Shown here piece by piece: positions 9,224 to 18,060 of a stretch of 44,990 nucleotides of DNA (positions are counted from its first letter, which is position 1; every line of letters begins with the position of its first letter). This DNA comes from Hyphomicrobiales bacterium (GTDB taxonomy: Bacteria > Pseudomonadota > Alphaproteobacteria > Rhizobiales > Beijerinckiaceae): NCBI GenBank assembly GCA_947455995.1, contig CANGQA010000011.1, positions 1-44,990 of the forward strand, written 5' to 3'. Under the pieces are notes generated by a model. That model had not been told where the DNA came from, did not search any database, and worked only from the letters and a program-made list of their open reading frames with translations. Made by a program: the position numbers and the translations under genes.

Positions 9224-10954
9224 TCATCCGATGATCGGCAGCAAGACATAATTATCATGCTGTGGATCGATATGGATCGTGGTGGTTCCGCCAAAAATCG
9301 ATAGCGGACGATCTCTGGGATCATCATGCAAGAATGGACCGCAGCCAAGCAACTCATTCTTGAAGTTTGACAGCTTTCTGCCAGTCGATTCCTGCCAGAT
9401 ATAATCACGGCCGCGAATACTCAATGCAACACGATGACCGGCAGGCACGACAATACCACTGGGCCAGAATTCAACTTCGACGTCGACAGGCGCGCCCGGC
9501 ACCAATGGCTGTTTTTCATCATGGGTATGATAGGGCCGGTAAGGCTGGGTCAAAGCAGGATCGAGTTTGCGATGGGATGCGCGCAGCCAACCCTGAAAAA
9601 TCGGGGTATGCGGGTCAATCGCACCCGGGAAAGTCACTTCACGCATATCGGGCGTGAACACCCGAACCACGAGGAACAGATCGGCATCTTCTGTGCTCGA
9701 TGAAATCGTCAGCTTGGCGGCGACCGGACCGGTGATTTCTGTCTCCTTGTCCAAAGGCTCGGACAAGAAGGTCAGGCCATCGCCCATCGCGTCAAAGGAT
9801 ACCGCCTTATGATCTTTGGGTGGCTCGAGCGATAAGGTCTGGCGATGCGGATCAAGATGGAATTTGGTCCATTGCGTCCGGGCCAGCGGCCATTCATGCT
9901 CGTCACGTTCAACAAAGCGATCGGTATGGCGGACATTCAGCTTCACACGCGGCTGCTGGTCCCATCCATTTTTTGCACCTTTGAGGAAATGGTCAAAAAA
10001 GCGTAATTGCAGATCGCGTCCATAGTCGGTGTAGAAATGGGTCCAATGTTCCAGACCATGAATTTCCAGCCACTTGTCCTTTGAGGCTGCCCTCACAAAT
10101 CCTTCGCAATTGCCGCGTGGATGCAGGCCCTGACCACCCCAGTTTGAAGCTGACAAAAATGGGACTTCGACATTTTCCCAAACCGGCGAACGGTCTTTAT
10201 GCCACTGGTCATCAAGCGGATGCGCCAGAATTTCATCGCCGAAACTCAGCAGATTTTTGGCCAATTCGTCATCGCTTAAACTCTCGTCACCACAGACCAG
10301 CATGCCGTTGAGTTTCGATGTCGGCCCGCGTACGCCGCGACCATATTGGACGGTCTTGACCTGCATGTCGTACCAATTGGCAAAGAAGGTACACATGATA
10401 CCGCCGTGATAGGCACCGTCTCGGTAGAAATCGGCAAAGCCCTCCCAGATGCACATCGCGGTCAGATGCGGCGGCTTGAGCGAGGCAACATGCCACTGGT
10501 TGCTGCCGTAATAGGAAATGCCATTCAGTCCGACTTTGCCGCTCGACCAAGGCTGGACACCTGCCCATTCAATGCAGTTGTAATAATCTTTGGTTTCGCG
10601 CGGTGAATAATGATCGATAAAACCGGGGGATCGACCCGCACCGCGTGAATCGACGCGGATGCAGATATAATCATGCGGCACCCATTTTTCCGGATCGACC
10701 ACTTCCCAATTCTGGTATTTATTGCTCGACCCATAGGGCACATCGGGATGGGCCGCGATCATTTCTGCCCAGGCGCTCGGATAGCCATCCTGAAAGGCCA
10801 GCCCTTTGGCATAGGGACCATAGGTCAGCAGAACCGGATATTGACCTGCCTTGATCGGGCGGAATATATCGGCTTTCAGCACAATGCCATCATCCATCGG
10901 GATTTCGACATCCCAATCAATCGCCATGCCGTCCTGAATTACTGTCTTGGCCAT
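9224..10954 (-). CDS. CocE/NonD-family (peptidase S15-like) hydrolase, copy 1
   Basis: This 576-residue protein joins an N-terminal alpha/beta hydrolase domain to a C-terminal jelly-roll domain of the X-Pro dipeptidyl-peptidase type, as in cocaine esterase. The nucleophile elbow is GISYYGSNQW near residue 145, after the RVDSRGAGRSPG motif that usually forms the oxyanion region. The expected GWYDG segment, which supplies the acid residue in CocE, reads SNWGGQGLHPRGN here, so the canonical aspartate is not obvious. The general-base histidine is probably in GLEHWTHF. No signal peptide is seen, so the enzyme is cytoplasmic. It is a close paralogue of the gene at 12869-14608. It heads an operon with the binding protein downstream. 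Substrates in this family are esters or amides and cannot be predicted here. Confidence 0.88.
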   Translation of the reverse strand: MAKTVIQDGMAIDWDVEIPMDDGIVLKADIFRPIKAGQYPVLLTYGPYAKGLAFQDGYPSAWAEMIAAHPDVPYGSSNKYQNWEVVDPEKWVPHDYICIRVDSRGAGRSPGFIDHYSPRETKDYYNCIEWAGVQPWSSGKVGLNGISYYGSNQWHVASLKPPHLTAMCIWEGFADFYRDGAYHGGIMCTFFANWYDMQVKTVQYGRGVRGPTSKLNGMLVCGDESLSDDELAKNLLSFGDEILAHPLDDQWHKDRSPVWENVEVPFLSASNWGGQGLHPRGNCEGFVRAASKDKWLEIHGLEHWTHFYTDYGRDLQLRFFDHFLKGAKNGWDQQPRVKLNVRHTDRFVERDEHEWPLARTQWTKFHLDPHRQTLSLEPPKDHKAVSFDAMGDGLTFLSEPLDKETEITGPVAAKLTISSSTEDADLFLVVRVFTPDMREVTFPGAIDPHTPIFQGWLRASHRKLDPALTQPYRPYHTHDEKQPLVPGAPVDVEVEFWPSGIVVPAGHRVALSIRGRDYIWQESTGRKLSNFKNELLGCGPFLHDDPRDRPLSIFGGTTTIHIDPQHDNYVLLPIIG

Positions 10955-11059
10955 TTCATCATCCCCAAAGTGGATTGTCTGTAATTATTATCTTGTTTTG
11001 TACCTATAAATCAGCAAGTTAAGCGCAATTACCACCTTGAATCGCTAAGGGAGAGCACA

Positions 11060-11887
11060 ATGCTGCAGATGGAAATGATCGAGATCACTACCGACAGCGA
11101 ACCGATGCACGGGCTGTTTTACCCTGCGCAGGGACATTGCCGTGGGGCCATCATGCTGTTGCATGGCAACTGCCATAATTTCTACACCGGTCCGTCTCGA
11201 TTTCTGCCGCCTGCGCTGACCAAAGCGGGTTTTGCCTGTCTGGCTTTTAACCGGCGCGGCCATGACATGGTCGCCTCCACGCATGGCCGCGAGATCGGTG
11301 GCGGGGCTTTCCAGACCTCGGCGCAAGCGATCGCCGACAACAATCTGGCAGCCCTTTGGCTCAAGCAGCGGGGATTTGATGCGCCTATTCTGGTCGGGCA
11401 TAGCAATGGAGGCATGCTGGCGGCCCAGCACGCGGCCGATCACCCCGAAACGCCGTTGGCTGTTTTGCTGTCCGCCCATTGCGGCGGCAAGGATATTGCC
11501 AAGCTCAACTCGGCCAACGGACTGTGGGCGCGCGATCGGCTGGATGAACTGACAGCCTTGGCCCAAACCATGGCGGCCGAAGGGCGTGGCCGTGAATTGA
11601 TGTTGCTGCCGGGCTGGTGGTGGGTCATCAGCGCGGAAGCCTTTCTGGATTATGCCTCCGGCGTCCCGGATACGGTGGACAATGCGGCGTTGATCCGCTG
11701 CCCTACGCTGGTGCTGCGCGGTGATCAGGAACGGGGCGACATCTACCCCACCGATGCCTTTGCCGCCAAAGCGATCAGTCCCTGCACAATACGCGTACTG
11801 CCCGATTGCAACCATTTTTACACCGGCCACGAGACGGCCCTGGCAGCTCTTGTAACCGAATGGATTGTCACCCATCATCCGGCATAA
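11060..11887 (+). CDS. Alpha/beta hydrolase
   Basis: The 275-residue single-domain hydrolase has the standard serine triad elements: an HGNCHNF oxyanion-region motif near residue 34, the nucleophile elbow GHSNGGM near residue 113, an aspartate in LRGDQERGD and a histidine in CNHFYTGHE near the C-terminus. No signal peptide is visible, so it is cytosolic. The start is well supported by AAGGGAGAG just upstream of the ATG. It stands alone on the plus strand between two minus-strand operons that each contain a CocE-type hydrolase, and it has its own terminator. It is likely an esterase or amidase in the same catabolic group, but no specific substrate can be assigned. Confidence 0.87.
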   Translation: MLQMEMIEITTDSEPMHGLFYPAQGHCRGAIMLLHGNCHNFYTGPSRFLPPALTKAGFACLAFNRRGHDMVASTHGREIGGGAFQTSAQAIADNNLAALWLKQRGFDAPILVGHSNGGMLAAQHAADHPETPLAVLLSAHCGGKDIAKLNSANGLWARDRLDELTALAQTMAAEGRGRELMLLPGWWWVISAEAFLDYASGVPDTVDNAALIRCPTLVLRGDQERGDIYPTDAFAAKAISPCTIRVLPDCNHFYTGHETALAALVTEWIVTHHPA

Positions 11888-11895
11888 GCTTACAC

Positions 11896-11928
11896 CCCGT
11901 CCCTGCTGTTTCGCGGGGACGGGCTTTT
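11896..11928 (+). terminator. Terminator of the alpha/beta hydrolase gene
   Basis: An 8-base-pair GC-rich stem (11896-11903 with 11916-11923) with a 12-base loop is followed by CTTTT, starting nine bases after the stop codon at 11887. Confidence 0.75.
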
Positions 11929-11974
11929 GGCATGCCTGTTTTGATGGGTTGATGGGCATCAACGTGTTATTTCC

Positions 11975-12829
11975 TTACACATCCCATTTGGGAGCGAATG
12001 GCGGGCTGACAATGCGGCCATCCGGCTTTTTCAAAGCCGAAATTGCCGCCATTTCTGCCTCTGTAAGACTGAAATCGAACACATCGAAATTCTCGGCAAT
12101 CCGTTCAGCATGAACGGATTTGGGAACCGCTACGGTACCGGGCTGCTGCACCTGCCAGCGCATGATGACCTGTGACGGCTTCTTGTTATGGGCTTTGGCA
12201 ATAGCAACAATGACGGGATCATCAAAGGCTGCACCCTTGCCGATCGGGCAGAACGAGGTCCACGACATGCCATGCGCCAAGGTCTTGGCCCGCAGCTTGG
12301 ACTGGTCGAGATAAGGGTGATATTCGCATTGATGGTTGGACAACGGTTCGCTGGCATGATGAACCGCCTCGTCCACCATCGCCAGCGTGAAGTTGGAAAT
12401 GCCGATATGACGGGCATAGCCCTTGCGCTTGGCTGCACATAAATCCGCCATTGTGTCCTTGATCGGCGTGGTCGGATGCGGCCAATGGATCAGCAACAGA
12501 TCGACATAATCCATCTCCAGCCGTTTCAGACTATCCTCGATGGCAGGCAGAACTGTGTTGACCGCCGGATTGTCCCATTCCGCGCCGTGCAGCACTTTGG
12601 TGGTGATGAACAAGTCGGAACGGGCAACACCGGAGGCACGCACGCCGGCACCAACCTCCCGCTCATTGCCATACATACGTGCCGTATCGATATGGCGATA
12701 TCCTGTTTTGATGGCCGAGACGACAGCCTTGGTGGCCTCCTCGCCTTCCGAACGAAACGTGCCAAGGCCGATGGCAGGGATGTCCAGACCATTGGCATGA
12801 ACCAGAGGGGCGTGATGCGTGTGCGACAT
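11975..12829 (-). CDS. Aldo/keto reductase
   Basis: This 284-residue NADPH-dependent oxidoreductase has the aldo/keto reductase barrel. The catalytic tetrad is visible: Asp48 and Tyr53 in HIDTARMYGNE, Lys78 in ITTKVLHG and His115 in LLIHWPHP. The C-terminal part contains the IAKAHNKKPSQVIMRW and AVPKSVHAERIAEN segments that bind the cofactor phosphate. The sequence is closest in style to 2,5-diketo-D-gluconate reductase-type enzymes, which reduce small carbonyl compounds. A clear AAAGGTGA ribosome site precedes the ATG. It lies 39 bases after the second CocE/NonD hydrolase gene and is probably co-transcribed, so it may act on a carbonyl released by that hydrolase; this link is inference. Confidence 0.92.
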   Translation of the reverse strand: MSHTHHAPLVHANGLDIPAIGLGTFRSEGEEATKAVVSAIKTGYRHIDTARMYGNEREVGAGVRASGVARSDLFITTKVLHGAEWDNPAVNTVLPAIEDSLKRLEMDYVDLLLIHWPHPTTPIKDTMADLCAAKRKGYARHIGISNFTLAMVDEAVHHASEPLSNHQCEYHPYLDQSKLRAKTLAHGMSWTSFCPIGKGAAFDDPVIVAIAKAHNKKPSQVIMRWQVQQPGTVAVPKSVHAERIAENFDVFDFSLTEAEMAAISALKKPDGRIVSPPFAPKWDV

Positions 12830-12868
12830 AAATCACCTTTATTGAGAGCAGAGAGGAGAGGATAACAA

Positions 12869-14608
12869 TCAGGCTTTCGGGATCACCGGCAGCATGATCC
12901 AGTTGTCGTGACCGGGCCCGATGTGCAGCGTGGTAGTCCCGCCATAGCGCGACATCGGCCGGTCACGCGGATCATCATGCAGGAAAGGTCCACAGCCACG
13001 GAACTCGTTTTTCATATTTGACAAGCGACCACCGCTGCCGCCGGTATAGACATAATCCTGTCCACGAACGCTCACGGCAATCCGGTAGCCTTTTGGCAGC
13101 ACCAGTGAGGTAGGCCACACTTCGATATCCACCGTATAGACCTTGCCCGGTTCGATCAGCTGCTTCTCGTCATGGCTGTGATAGGGCCGATAGGGCAGGC
13201 TCAAAGCCGGATCAAGCTTGCGGTGCGACACACGCAGCCAGCCCTGACCGATTGGTGTATGCGGATCAAGCGCCCCCTGGAATACGATCTCTTTCATATC
13301 GGGTGCGAAAGCGCGGACCACCACAAACAAATCGGCGTCATCGGTCGAGGAGGAGACGCTGAGCCGCATCGCCATCGGGCCCGTGATTTCGGTTTCATGC
13401 TTCAAAGGCTCTGTCACAAAGGTCAGCCCATCGCTGAAAGCCTTGAAGGAGACATGCGCTTTCTCGGTTTCAGCTGCCGTCGACAAGCTGCCGCCATCGG
13501 CATGCAGATTAAAATTCGTCCATTGCGTGCGCGGCAGAGGCCATGCCTCCTCGATGCGCTCGATGAACTTCTCGCCCGGATGGCGCACCTGCAGCCGTAC
13601 CTTCGGCTCGTTCTGCCATTCGGTCATATCGCCTTTGAGGAAGCGCGCGAAAAACCGCTTCTGCAAGGCAAGGCCGTAATCGGTGTAATAATGGGTCCAA
13701 TGTTCGATACCATGCACTTCCAACCATTTGTGCTCGGAAGCCGAGCGCAGATAGCCCTCAAAATTACCGCGCGGATGCAGGCCCTGCCCACCCCAGTTGG
13801 CCGCCGACAGCAATGGCACGGTGATTTTCGAGAAATCCGGGGTGCGACTGGTATAGAATTCATCTTCCAGCTCGTGCTGGATCACATCGGTATAGATATC
13901 ACGGCGGTTCGAGCCCAATTCCTCGTCGGTCAACGAGTCCGGACCCGATACCCAATCGCCATTCATGCGCGAGCGGTGACCGCGCTTGCCAAGCCCGTTC
14001 TGCACTGTTTTGACCTGCATATCATACCAGTTCTGCAAGAAGGTGCAGTGGATGCCGCCGTGACGGATCATGTCGCGGTAAAAATCCGCGCACCCTTCCC
14101 AGATGCACATGGCCGCCAGACCGCGTGGCTGCATCGCCGCCACCTGCCACTGGTTGATCGCATAATAGGAAATGCCGCTCAGGCCCACTTTGCCGTTCGA
14201 CCACGCCTGATCGGCGCACCATTCCACACAGGTGGCAAAATCCTGGGTTTCACGGGCCGACCAATGATCGACATAGCCCGGTGAACGGCCACAGCCGCGG
14301 CTGTCGACGCGCACGCAGACATAACCATCGGGAACCCATTTTTCGGGGTCGCAAACTTCCCAGCTCTGGAAGCGGTTGGACGAACCGGCAGGCACATCGG
14401 GATGCTGGCTGACCATGCGGTCCCATGCGGTTTTATAACCATCCTCGAAATGCAGCAGCTTGCCGTAAGGCCCATGCGCCAGCAGCACCGGATAACGCCC
14501 CTCTTTCAGGGGACGAAACACATCGGCGCGCAACACCAAGCCGTCATCCATGGTAATGGCGACATCCCAATCAATCCGCATGCCTTCTTGAACCGAGTGG
14601 CGTTCCAT
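12869..14608 (-). CDS. CocE/NonD-family (peptidase S15-like) hydrolase, copy 2
   Basis: The 579-residue protein has the same layout as the gene at 9224-10954 and aligns with it along its whole length. Shared blocks include RVDSRGCGRSPGYVDH, the nucleophile elbow GISYYAINQW (the residue after the tyrosines is Ala instead of Gly), NWGGQGLHPRGNFEGY, GIEHWTHYYTDYG and the C-terminal GCGPFLHDDPRDRP. As in copy 1, the usual WYD acid segment is replaced by NWGGQ. No signal peptide is seen. The two copies differ enough that they are old paralogues rather than a fresh duplication, and they may take different substrates. A GGGAGAG ribosome site precedes the ATG. The aldo/keto reductase gene follows on the same strand. 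Confidence 0.88.
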   Translation of the reverse strand: MERHSVQEGMRIDWDVAITMDDGLVLRADVFRPLKEGRYPVLLAHGPYGKLLHFEDGYKTAWDRMVSQHPDVPAGSSNRFQSWEVCDPEKWVPDGYVCVRVDSRGCGRSPGYVDHWSARETQDFATCVEWCADQAWSNGKVGLSGISYYAINQWQVAAMQPRGLAAMCIWEGCADFYRDMIRHGGIHCTFLQNWYDMQVKTVQNGLGKRGHRSRMNGDWVSGPDSLTDEELGSNRRDIYTDVIQHELEDEFYTSRTPDFSKITVPLLSAANWGGQGLHPRGNFEGYLRSASEHKWLEVHGIEHWTHYYTDYGLALQKRFFARFLKGDMTEWQNEPKVRLQVRHPGEKFIERIEEAWPLPRTQWTNFNLHADGGSLSTAAETEKAHVSFKAFSDGLTFVTEPLKHETEITGPMAMRLSVSSSTDDADLFVVVRAFAPDMKEIVFQGALDPHTPIGQGWLRVSHRKLDPALSLPYRPYHSHDEKQLIEPGKVYTVDIEVWPTSLVLPKGYRIAVSVRGQDYVYTGGSGGRLSNMKNEFRGCGPFLHDDPRDRPMSRYGGTTTLHIGPGHDNWIMLPVIPKA

Positions 14609-14947
14609 CTTGCTCTCCCAATATCCGTTTTGATGTGCTCTCGTGAGCCTCTGATATTTTATTATTTATAGCGTGATAAATTATGACCGCTTCTGTGCGA
14701 AGCGCAAATAGAAAAAACAGGCAGCAAGGCTATGTTTTTATAAAGCCAATCCCGTATTTTGCATCCAGACCACAAGTGTCTTAAAGATTGGCTGATATAT
14801 CAAGGCTTTATCAAAGCGCCTCCTGCAACCGTCCATCCGTGATTGCATGACAGGGGCAGGAAGCTATGCAGCAATGATCAAGCAGGCTAGAGCCGCTTAT
14901 GGGTGCTCGTCGCTGGGTCTTGGATCACAGACTAATGGGAGAAGGGA
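14609..14947. other. Intergenic stretch upstream of CocE copy 2 and downstream of purQ
   Basis: This 339-base gap is AT-rich near 14650-14760 and should hold the promoter of the minus-strand hydrolase operon and the end of the pur transcript. I saw no convincing ORF, RNA gene or strong terminator. No purL gene is present here although it often follows purQ. Confidence 0.5.
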
Positions 14948-15637
14948 TCAGGCCGCCTTGTTCAGGCTTGCGAACAAGCCGCGGCCATCGACGCCACCGA
15001 CCAGCGAGTCGATCAGGTTTTCGGGATGCGGCATCATGCCGAGCACCCGCAAATTGTCGGAATAGATCCCGGCAATGTCATGGATCGAGCCGTTGGGATT
15101 GCTCACGCCGCCGAGCTGGCCCTGTGCATCGCAATAGCGGAAGGCCACGCGGCCTTCGCCTTCCAAACGGGCGATGGTCTGGTCATCGGCGATATAATTG
15201 CCCTCGCCATGCGCGATGCAGACTTTGATCACCTGCCCCGCATGATAGGCCGAGGTGTAGGCGGTATCGTTGCGCTCGACACGCAGATGCTGCATGCGGC
15301 AGACGAAACGTAAATCGGCATTGCGCATCAGAATACCGGGCAACAGGCCGGATTCGACCAAAATCTGGAAGCCGTTGCAGATGCCGAGCACCAGACCGCC
15401 GCGTGCGGCATGGGCACGCACCGCATCCATGATCGGCGCACGTCCGGCAATCGCACCGCAGCGCAGATAGTCGCCATAAGAAAATCCGCCCGGCAATACA
15501 ACGAGATCGGTGCCCTGCGGCAGATCATGATCGGCATGCCACACCGCCGCCGGAGCCTTGCCGGTCGCCTGCGCCAAAGCCTTGACCACATCCTGCTCGC
15601 GATTGGAACCGGGAAAGGTAATGACTGCGGATTTCAT
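14948..15637 (-). CDS. purQ: Phosphoribosylformylglycinamidine synthase, glutaminase subunit
   Basis: This 229-residue class I glutamine amidotransferase supplies ammonia for step four of purine synthesis (FGAR to FGAM) together with PurS and PurL. The N-terminus reads [15 protein letters not shown] as in PurQ. The nucleophile cysteine is in [12 protein letters not shown] near residue 87, after [12 protein letters not shown]. The conserved HGEGNY and the C-terminal MMPHPEN with its catalytic histidine are present. Length is normal. An AGAGG element precedes the ATG. It follows purS by 25 bases, so purC, purS and purQ form one operon; purL must be elsewhere. Confidence 0.97.
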   Translation of the reverse strand: MKSAVITFPGSNREQDVVKALAQATGKAPAAVWHADHDLPQGTDLVVLPGGFSYGDYLRCGAIAGRAPIMDAVRAHAARGGLVLGICNGFQILVESGLLPGILMRNADLRFVCRMQHLRVERNDTAYTSAYHAGQVIKVCIAHGEGNYIADDQTIARLEGEGRVAFRYCDAQGQLGGVSNPNGSIHDIAGIYSDNLRVLGMMPHPENLIDSLVGGVDGRGLFASLNKAA

Positions 15638-15662
15638 GGGAACCTCTTAGATAGAAGACTGT

Positions 15663-15905
15663 TCAATCCAGCAGATCGACTTTGAAATTCTCGATCACAG
15701 TATTGGCCAAAAGCTTATCGCCTGCCTGCTTAAGCGCAGCCTCTGCGGCGGATTTGTCCGTGCTGTCCAACACGATATCAAAGACTTTACCCTGACGGAC
15801 CGAGGCGACACCGTCGATCCCGAGTGAACGAAGCGCGGATTCAATCGCCTTACCCTGCGGATCAAGAACGCCGTTTTTAAGGGTGACGGTGACACGGGCT
15901 TTCAT
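15663..15905 (-). CDS. purS: Phosphoribosylformylglycinamidine synthase subunit PurS
   Basis: The 80-residue protein is the small PurS subunit that bridges PurL and PurQ. It begins MKARVTVTLKNGVLDPQGKA and has the GIDGVASVRQGKVFDI segment typical of the family. It has a GAGGA element before the ATG, lies 87 bases after purC and 25 bases before purQ. Size and order are as expected. Confidence 0.96.
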   Translation of the reverse strand: MKARVTVTLKNGVLDPQGKAIESALRSLGIDGVASVRQGKVFDIVLDSTDKSAAEAALKQAGDKLLANTVIENFKVDLLD

Positions 15906-15992
15906 GGCGTAATCCTCGGCAAAATCAGACAGTGAGAGATCTAGAATGTTGCGACGTGATTCGTCAGCCGAACCACGCCGGAAACAGGGGGT

Positions 15993-16757
15993 TTACTGCA
16001 CCAATTTGGGTGACGACCCGCCGATCGGCTCGTTCTCGGCGATAATGCCGAGGCGTTTGGCGACTTCGGTATAGGCCTCGACAAGACCGCCCATATCGCG
16101 GCGAAAACGGTCCTTGTCCAGCTTGTCGTTGGACTTGATGTCCCACAACCGGCAGGAATCGGGCGAAATTTCATCCGCCACTACAATGCGCATCATCTCG
16201 CCTTCAAACAGGCGGCCACATTCCATCTTGAAATCCACCAGACGGATGCCCACCCCAAGGAACAGACCCGAGAGGAAATCATTGACGCGGATGGCCAGCG
16301 CCATGATGTCATCGATTTCCTGCGGATTGGCCCAACCGAAGGCAGTGATGTGCTCTTCCGACACCATCGGGTCGTTCAAAGCATCGTTTTTGTAATAGAA
16401 TTCGATGATCGAGCGCGGCAATTGCGTGCCCTCCTCGATCCCAAGACGGGTCGAGAGCGAGCCGGCCGCGACATTACGCACCACCACTTCCAGCGGAATG
16501 ATTTCGACCTCGCGGATCAACTGCTCGCGCATGTTGAGCCGTTTGATGAAATGCGTCGGAACCCCGATTTCGTTGAGATTCGTAAAGACATATTCCGAAA
16601 TGCGGTTGTTCAGGACGCCTTTGCCGTCAATCACCTCATGCTTTTTGGCATTAAAGGCGGTGGCATCATCCTTGAAGTGCTGGATCAGAGTTCCCGGTTC
16701 GGGGCCTTCATAAAGGACCTTGGCCTTACCCTCATATATCCGACGGCGACGGGTCAT
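15993..16757 (-). CDS. purC: Phosphoribosylaminoimidazole-succinocarboxamide synthase
   Basis: This 254-residue enzyme joins CAIR and aspartate with ATP to make SAICAR in purine synthesis. It begins [18 protein letters not shown], as alphaproteobacterial PurC proteins do, and contains DDATAFN, the [11 protein letters not shown] loop, and the LVDFKMECG and [15 protein letters not shown] substrate-binding motifs. The frame extends 48 codons further upstream to 16901, but that extension is low-quality sequence unlike PurC, so I use the ATG at 16755-16757. No clear Shine-Dalgarno element is present there, and the upstream leader carries short repeats. It is first in a purC-purS-purQ operon. Confidence 0.96.
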   Translation of the reverse strand: MTRRRRIYEGKAKVLYEGPEPGTLIQHFKDDATAFNAKKHEVIDGKGVLNNRISEYVFTNLNEIGVPTHFIKRLNMREQLIREVEIIPLEVVVRNVAAGSLSTRLGIEEGTQLPRSIIEFYYKNDALNDPMVSEEHITAFGWANPQEIDDIMALAIRVNDFLSGLFLGVGIRLVDFKMECGRLFEGEMMRIVVADEISPDSCRLWDIKSNDKLDKDRFRRDMGGLVEAYTEVAKRLGIIAENEPIGGSSPKLVQ

Positions 16758-17253
16758 CAGCGTGTACCGTATGTTTGGTGGTCTCGGGGTGTCGGTTGCC
16801 TGTCCCTCTCGCAAGGCGAGGGCGGAACGGACAATCGTTCGGATGCCTGTCCCTTTCAAAACCCTGTTGGAACGACTCACAACAAGCCCTTGGCGCGACA
16901 AGCTCTTTGTTCCTATCCGATCCTGACCCCAAGCACAACTTTCATCACTCGGTGTCCCCTGTTGAGTAAATTGTTGCTTTTATAGAGAGCGGCTATTTTT
17001 TCGGATGTCCGTCACGCAATCTTTGCTTTGGCCTGGCTTGGCTCCCCACCCACGATGATGACCGGGATGGCGTGGTAGACACACAAAGCAGGCATGCGTG
17101 ATCGTGGGTTTAACTGGGCACAACAGGCTTGCCGTTTGGTATCCCATGCCGTTAGGCTGGACGCATCAGCACGCTTGAGCAAAAGCAGAAAGAGCTGGAT
17201 ATCGGGCAGGAAGAGCCAAACTTCATAATAACCAAACGTCACAAGGAGCTATC
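16758..17253. other. Divergent intergenic region between purC and the aldolase gene
   Basis: This 496-base stretch lies between two divergent genes and should contain both promoters. I see a 10-base direct repeat, GCCTGTCCCT, at 16798-16807 and 16845-16854 in the purC leader, and a 9-base inverted repeat, ACCCACGAT at 17048-17056 with ATCGTGGGT at 17101-17109. A 76-codon minus-strand frame at 17012-17242 does not look like a gene. No tRNA or known riboswitch was recognised. Confidence 0.45.
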
Positions 17254-18051
17254 ATGAGCACACAGTCAGCCGTTGGCAGTCTATCTCACCGCCTTGCCAC
17301 CCGATCACGCGAGGCTGGATCGGCCCTGTTGACCGCTTGGACAGGAATTCCTGATGCACTGCTGGCAGGCGTGCTGGCGCGCGAGGATTTCGATTGCGTC
17401 ACACTCGACATGCAGCATGGCGCGCATGATATTGCCTCCATCGTGCCATCAATCGCGCAAGTGGCGCTGGCGGGCAAGCCATCGATTGTGCGGATTCCGG
17501 TCGGCCAGTTCGAAACCGCCTCGCGTGCCCTCGATCTGGGCGCGGCAGGCATTATCGCGCCGATGATCAATTCGGGTGCGGATGCCAAGGCCTTTGCCTC
17601 TTTCACCAAATATCCGCCGATTGGCGAACGCAGCTGGGGTCCGGCGGTCACACTCGGGCTGACCCGCCATGCGCCCGGTGATTATCTGCATCAGGCCAAC
17701 GCATTGCATGTCTCCATCGCCATGGTGGAAACCCGCGAGGCCCTGGCAGCGCTTGATGATATTCTGGGGACGGACGGTATTGACGGTGTGCTGGTCGGCC
17801 CGTCCGATCTGTCGATTGCTTTGTCGAATGGCGGCCATGTCGACCCAACCCATAAAGATGTGTTTTCCGCGCTTGATCATGTGCTGGCCCGCTGCCGCGC
17901 CCATAACAAGGCCGCAACGGTGTTTGCCACCACATCGGCCATGTCGGCCAAACTGGCGCGTGACGGGTTTGATATGATCGCGCTCGGGACCGATATGATG
18001 CAGTTGCGCGCTGGCATCAAATCCACTCTGGATAGCCATAGGAACGGGTAA
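17254..18051 (+). CDS. HpcH/HpaI-family class II aldolase
   Basis: The 265-residue protein is a metal-dependent pyruvate aldolase of the HpaI/GarL type (2-keto-3-deoxy sugar acid or 2,4-dihydroxyhept-2-enedioate cleavage). Expected active-site elements are present: His55 in TLDMQHGAHD, Arg80 in SIVRIPVG, the metal-binding Glu159 in AMVETREAL and Asp185 in VGPSDLS. The glycine-rich LGAAGIIAPMINS loop near residue 96 is characteristic. The family normally forms hexamers in the cytoplasm. AAGGAG lies just before the ATG. It stands alone, divergent from purC and convergent with the methyltransferase gene nine bases away. The precise substrate cannot be assigned. Confidence 0.9.
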   Translation: MSTQSAVGSLSHRLATRSREAGSALLTAWTGIPDALLAGVLAREDFDCVTLDMQHGAHDIASIVPSIAQVALAGKPSIVRIPVGQFETASRALDLGAAGIIAPMINSGADAKAFASFTKYPPIGERSWGPAVTLGLTRHAPGDYLHQANALHVSIAMVETREALAALDDILGTDGIDGVLVGPSDLSIALSNGGHVDPTHKDVFSALDHVLARCRAHNKAATVFATTSAMSAKLARDGFDMIALGTDMMQLRAGIKSTLDSHRNG

Positions 18052-18060
18052 TCAGGCCGC

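Noticed and set aside
11045-11962. 305-codon minus-strand open frame
   Set aside because: It is antisense to the alpha/beta hydrolase, which has a good ribosome site and catalytic motifs.
13172-14284. 370-codon plus-strand open frame
   Set aside because: It is antisense to CocE copy 2 and shows no domain features.
17012-17242. 76-codon minus-strand open frame between purC and the aldolase gene
   Set aside because: The start of the frame covers the ribosome site region of the aldolase gene, and the product has no recognisable pattern.
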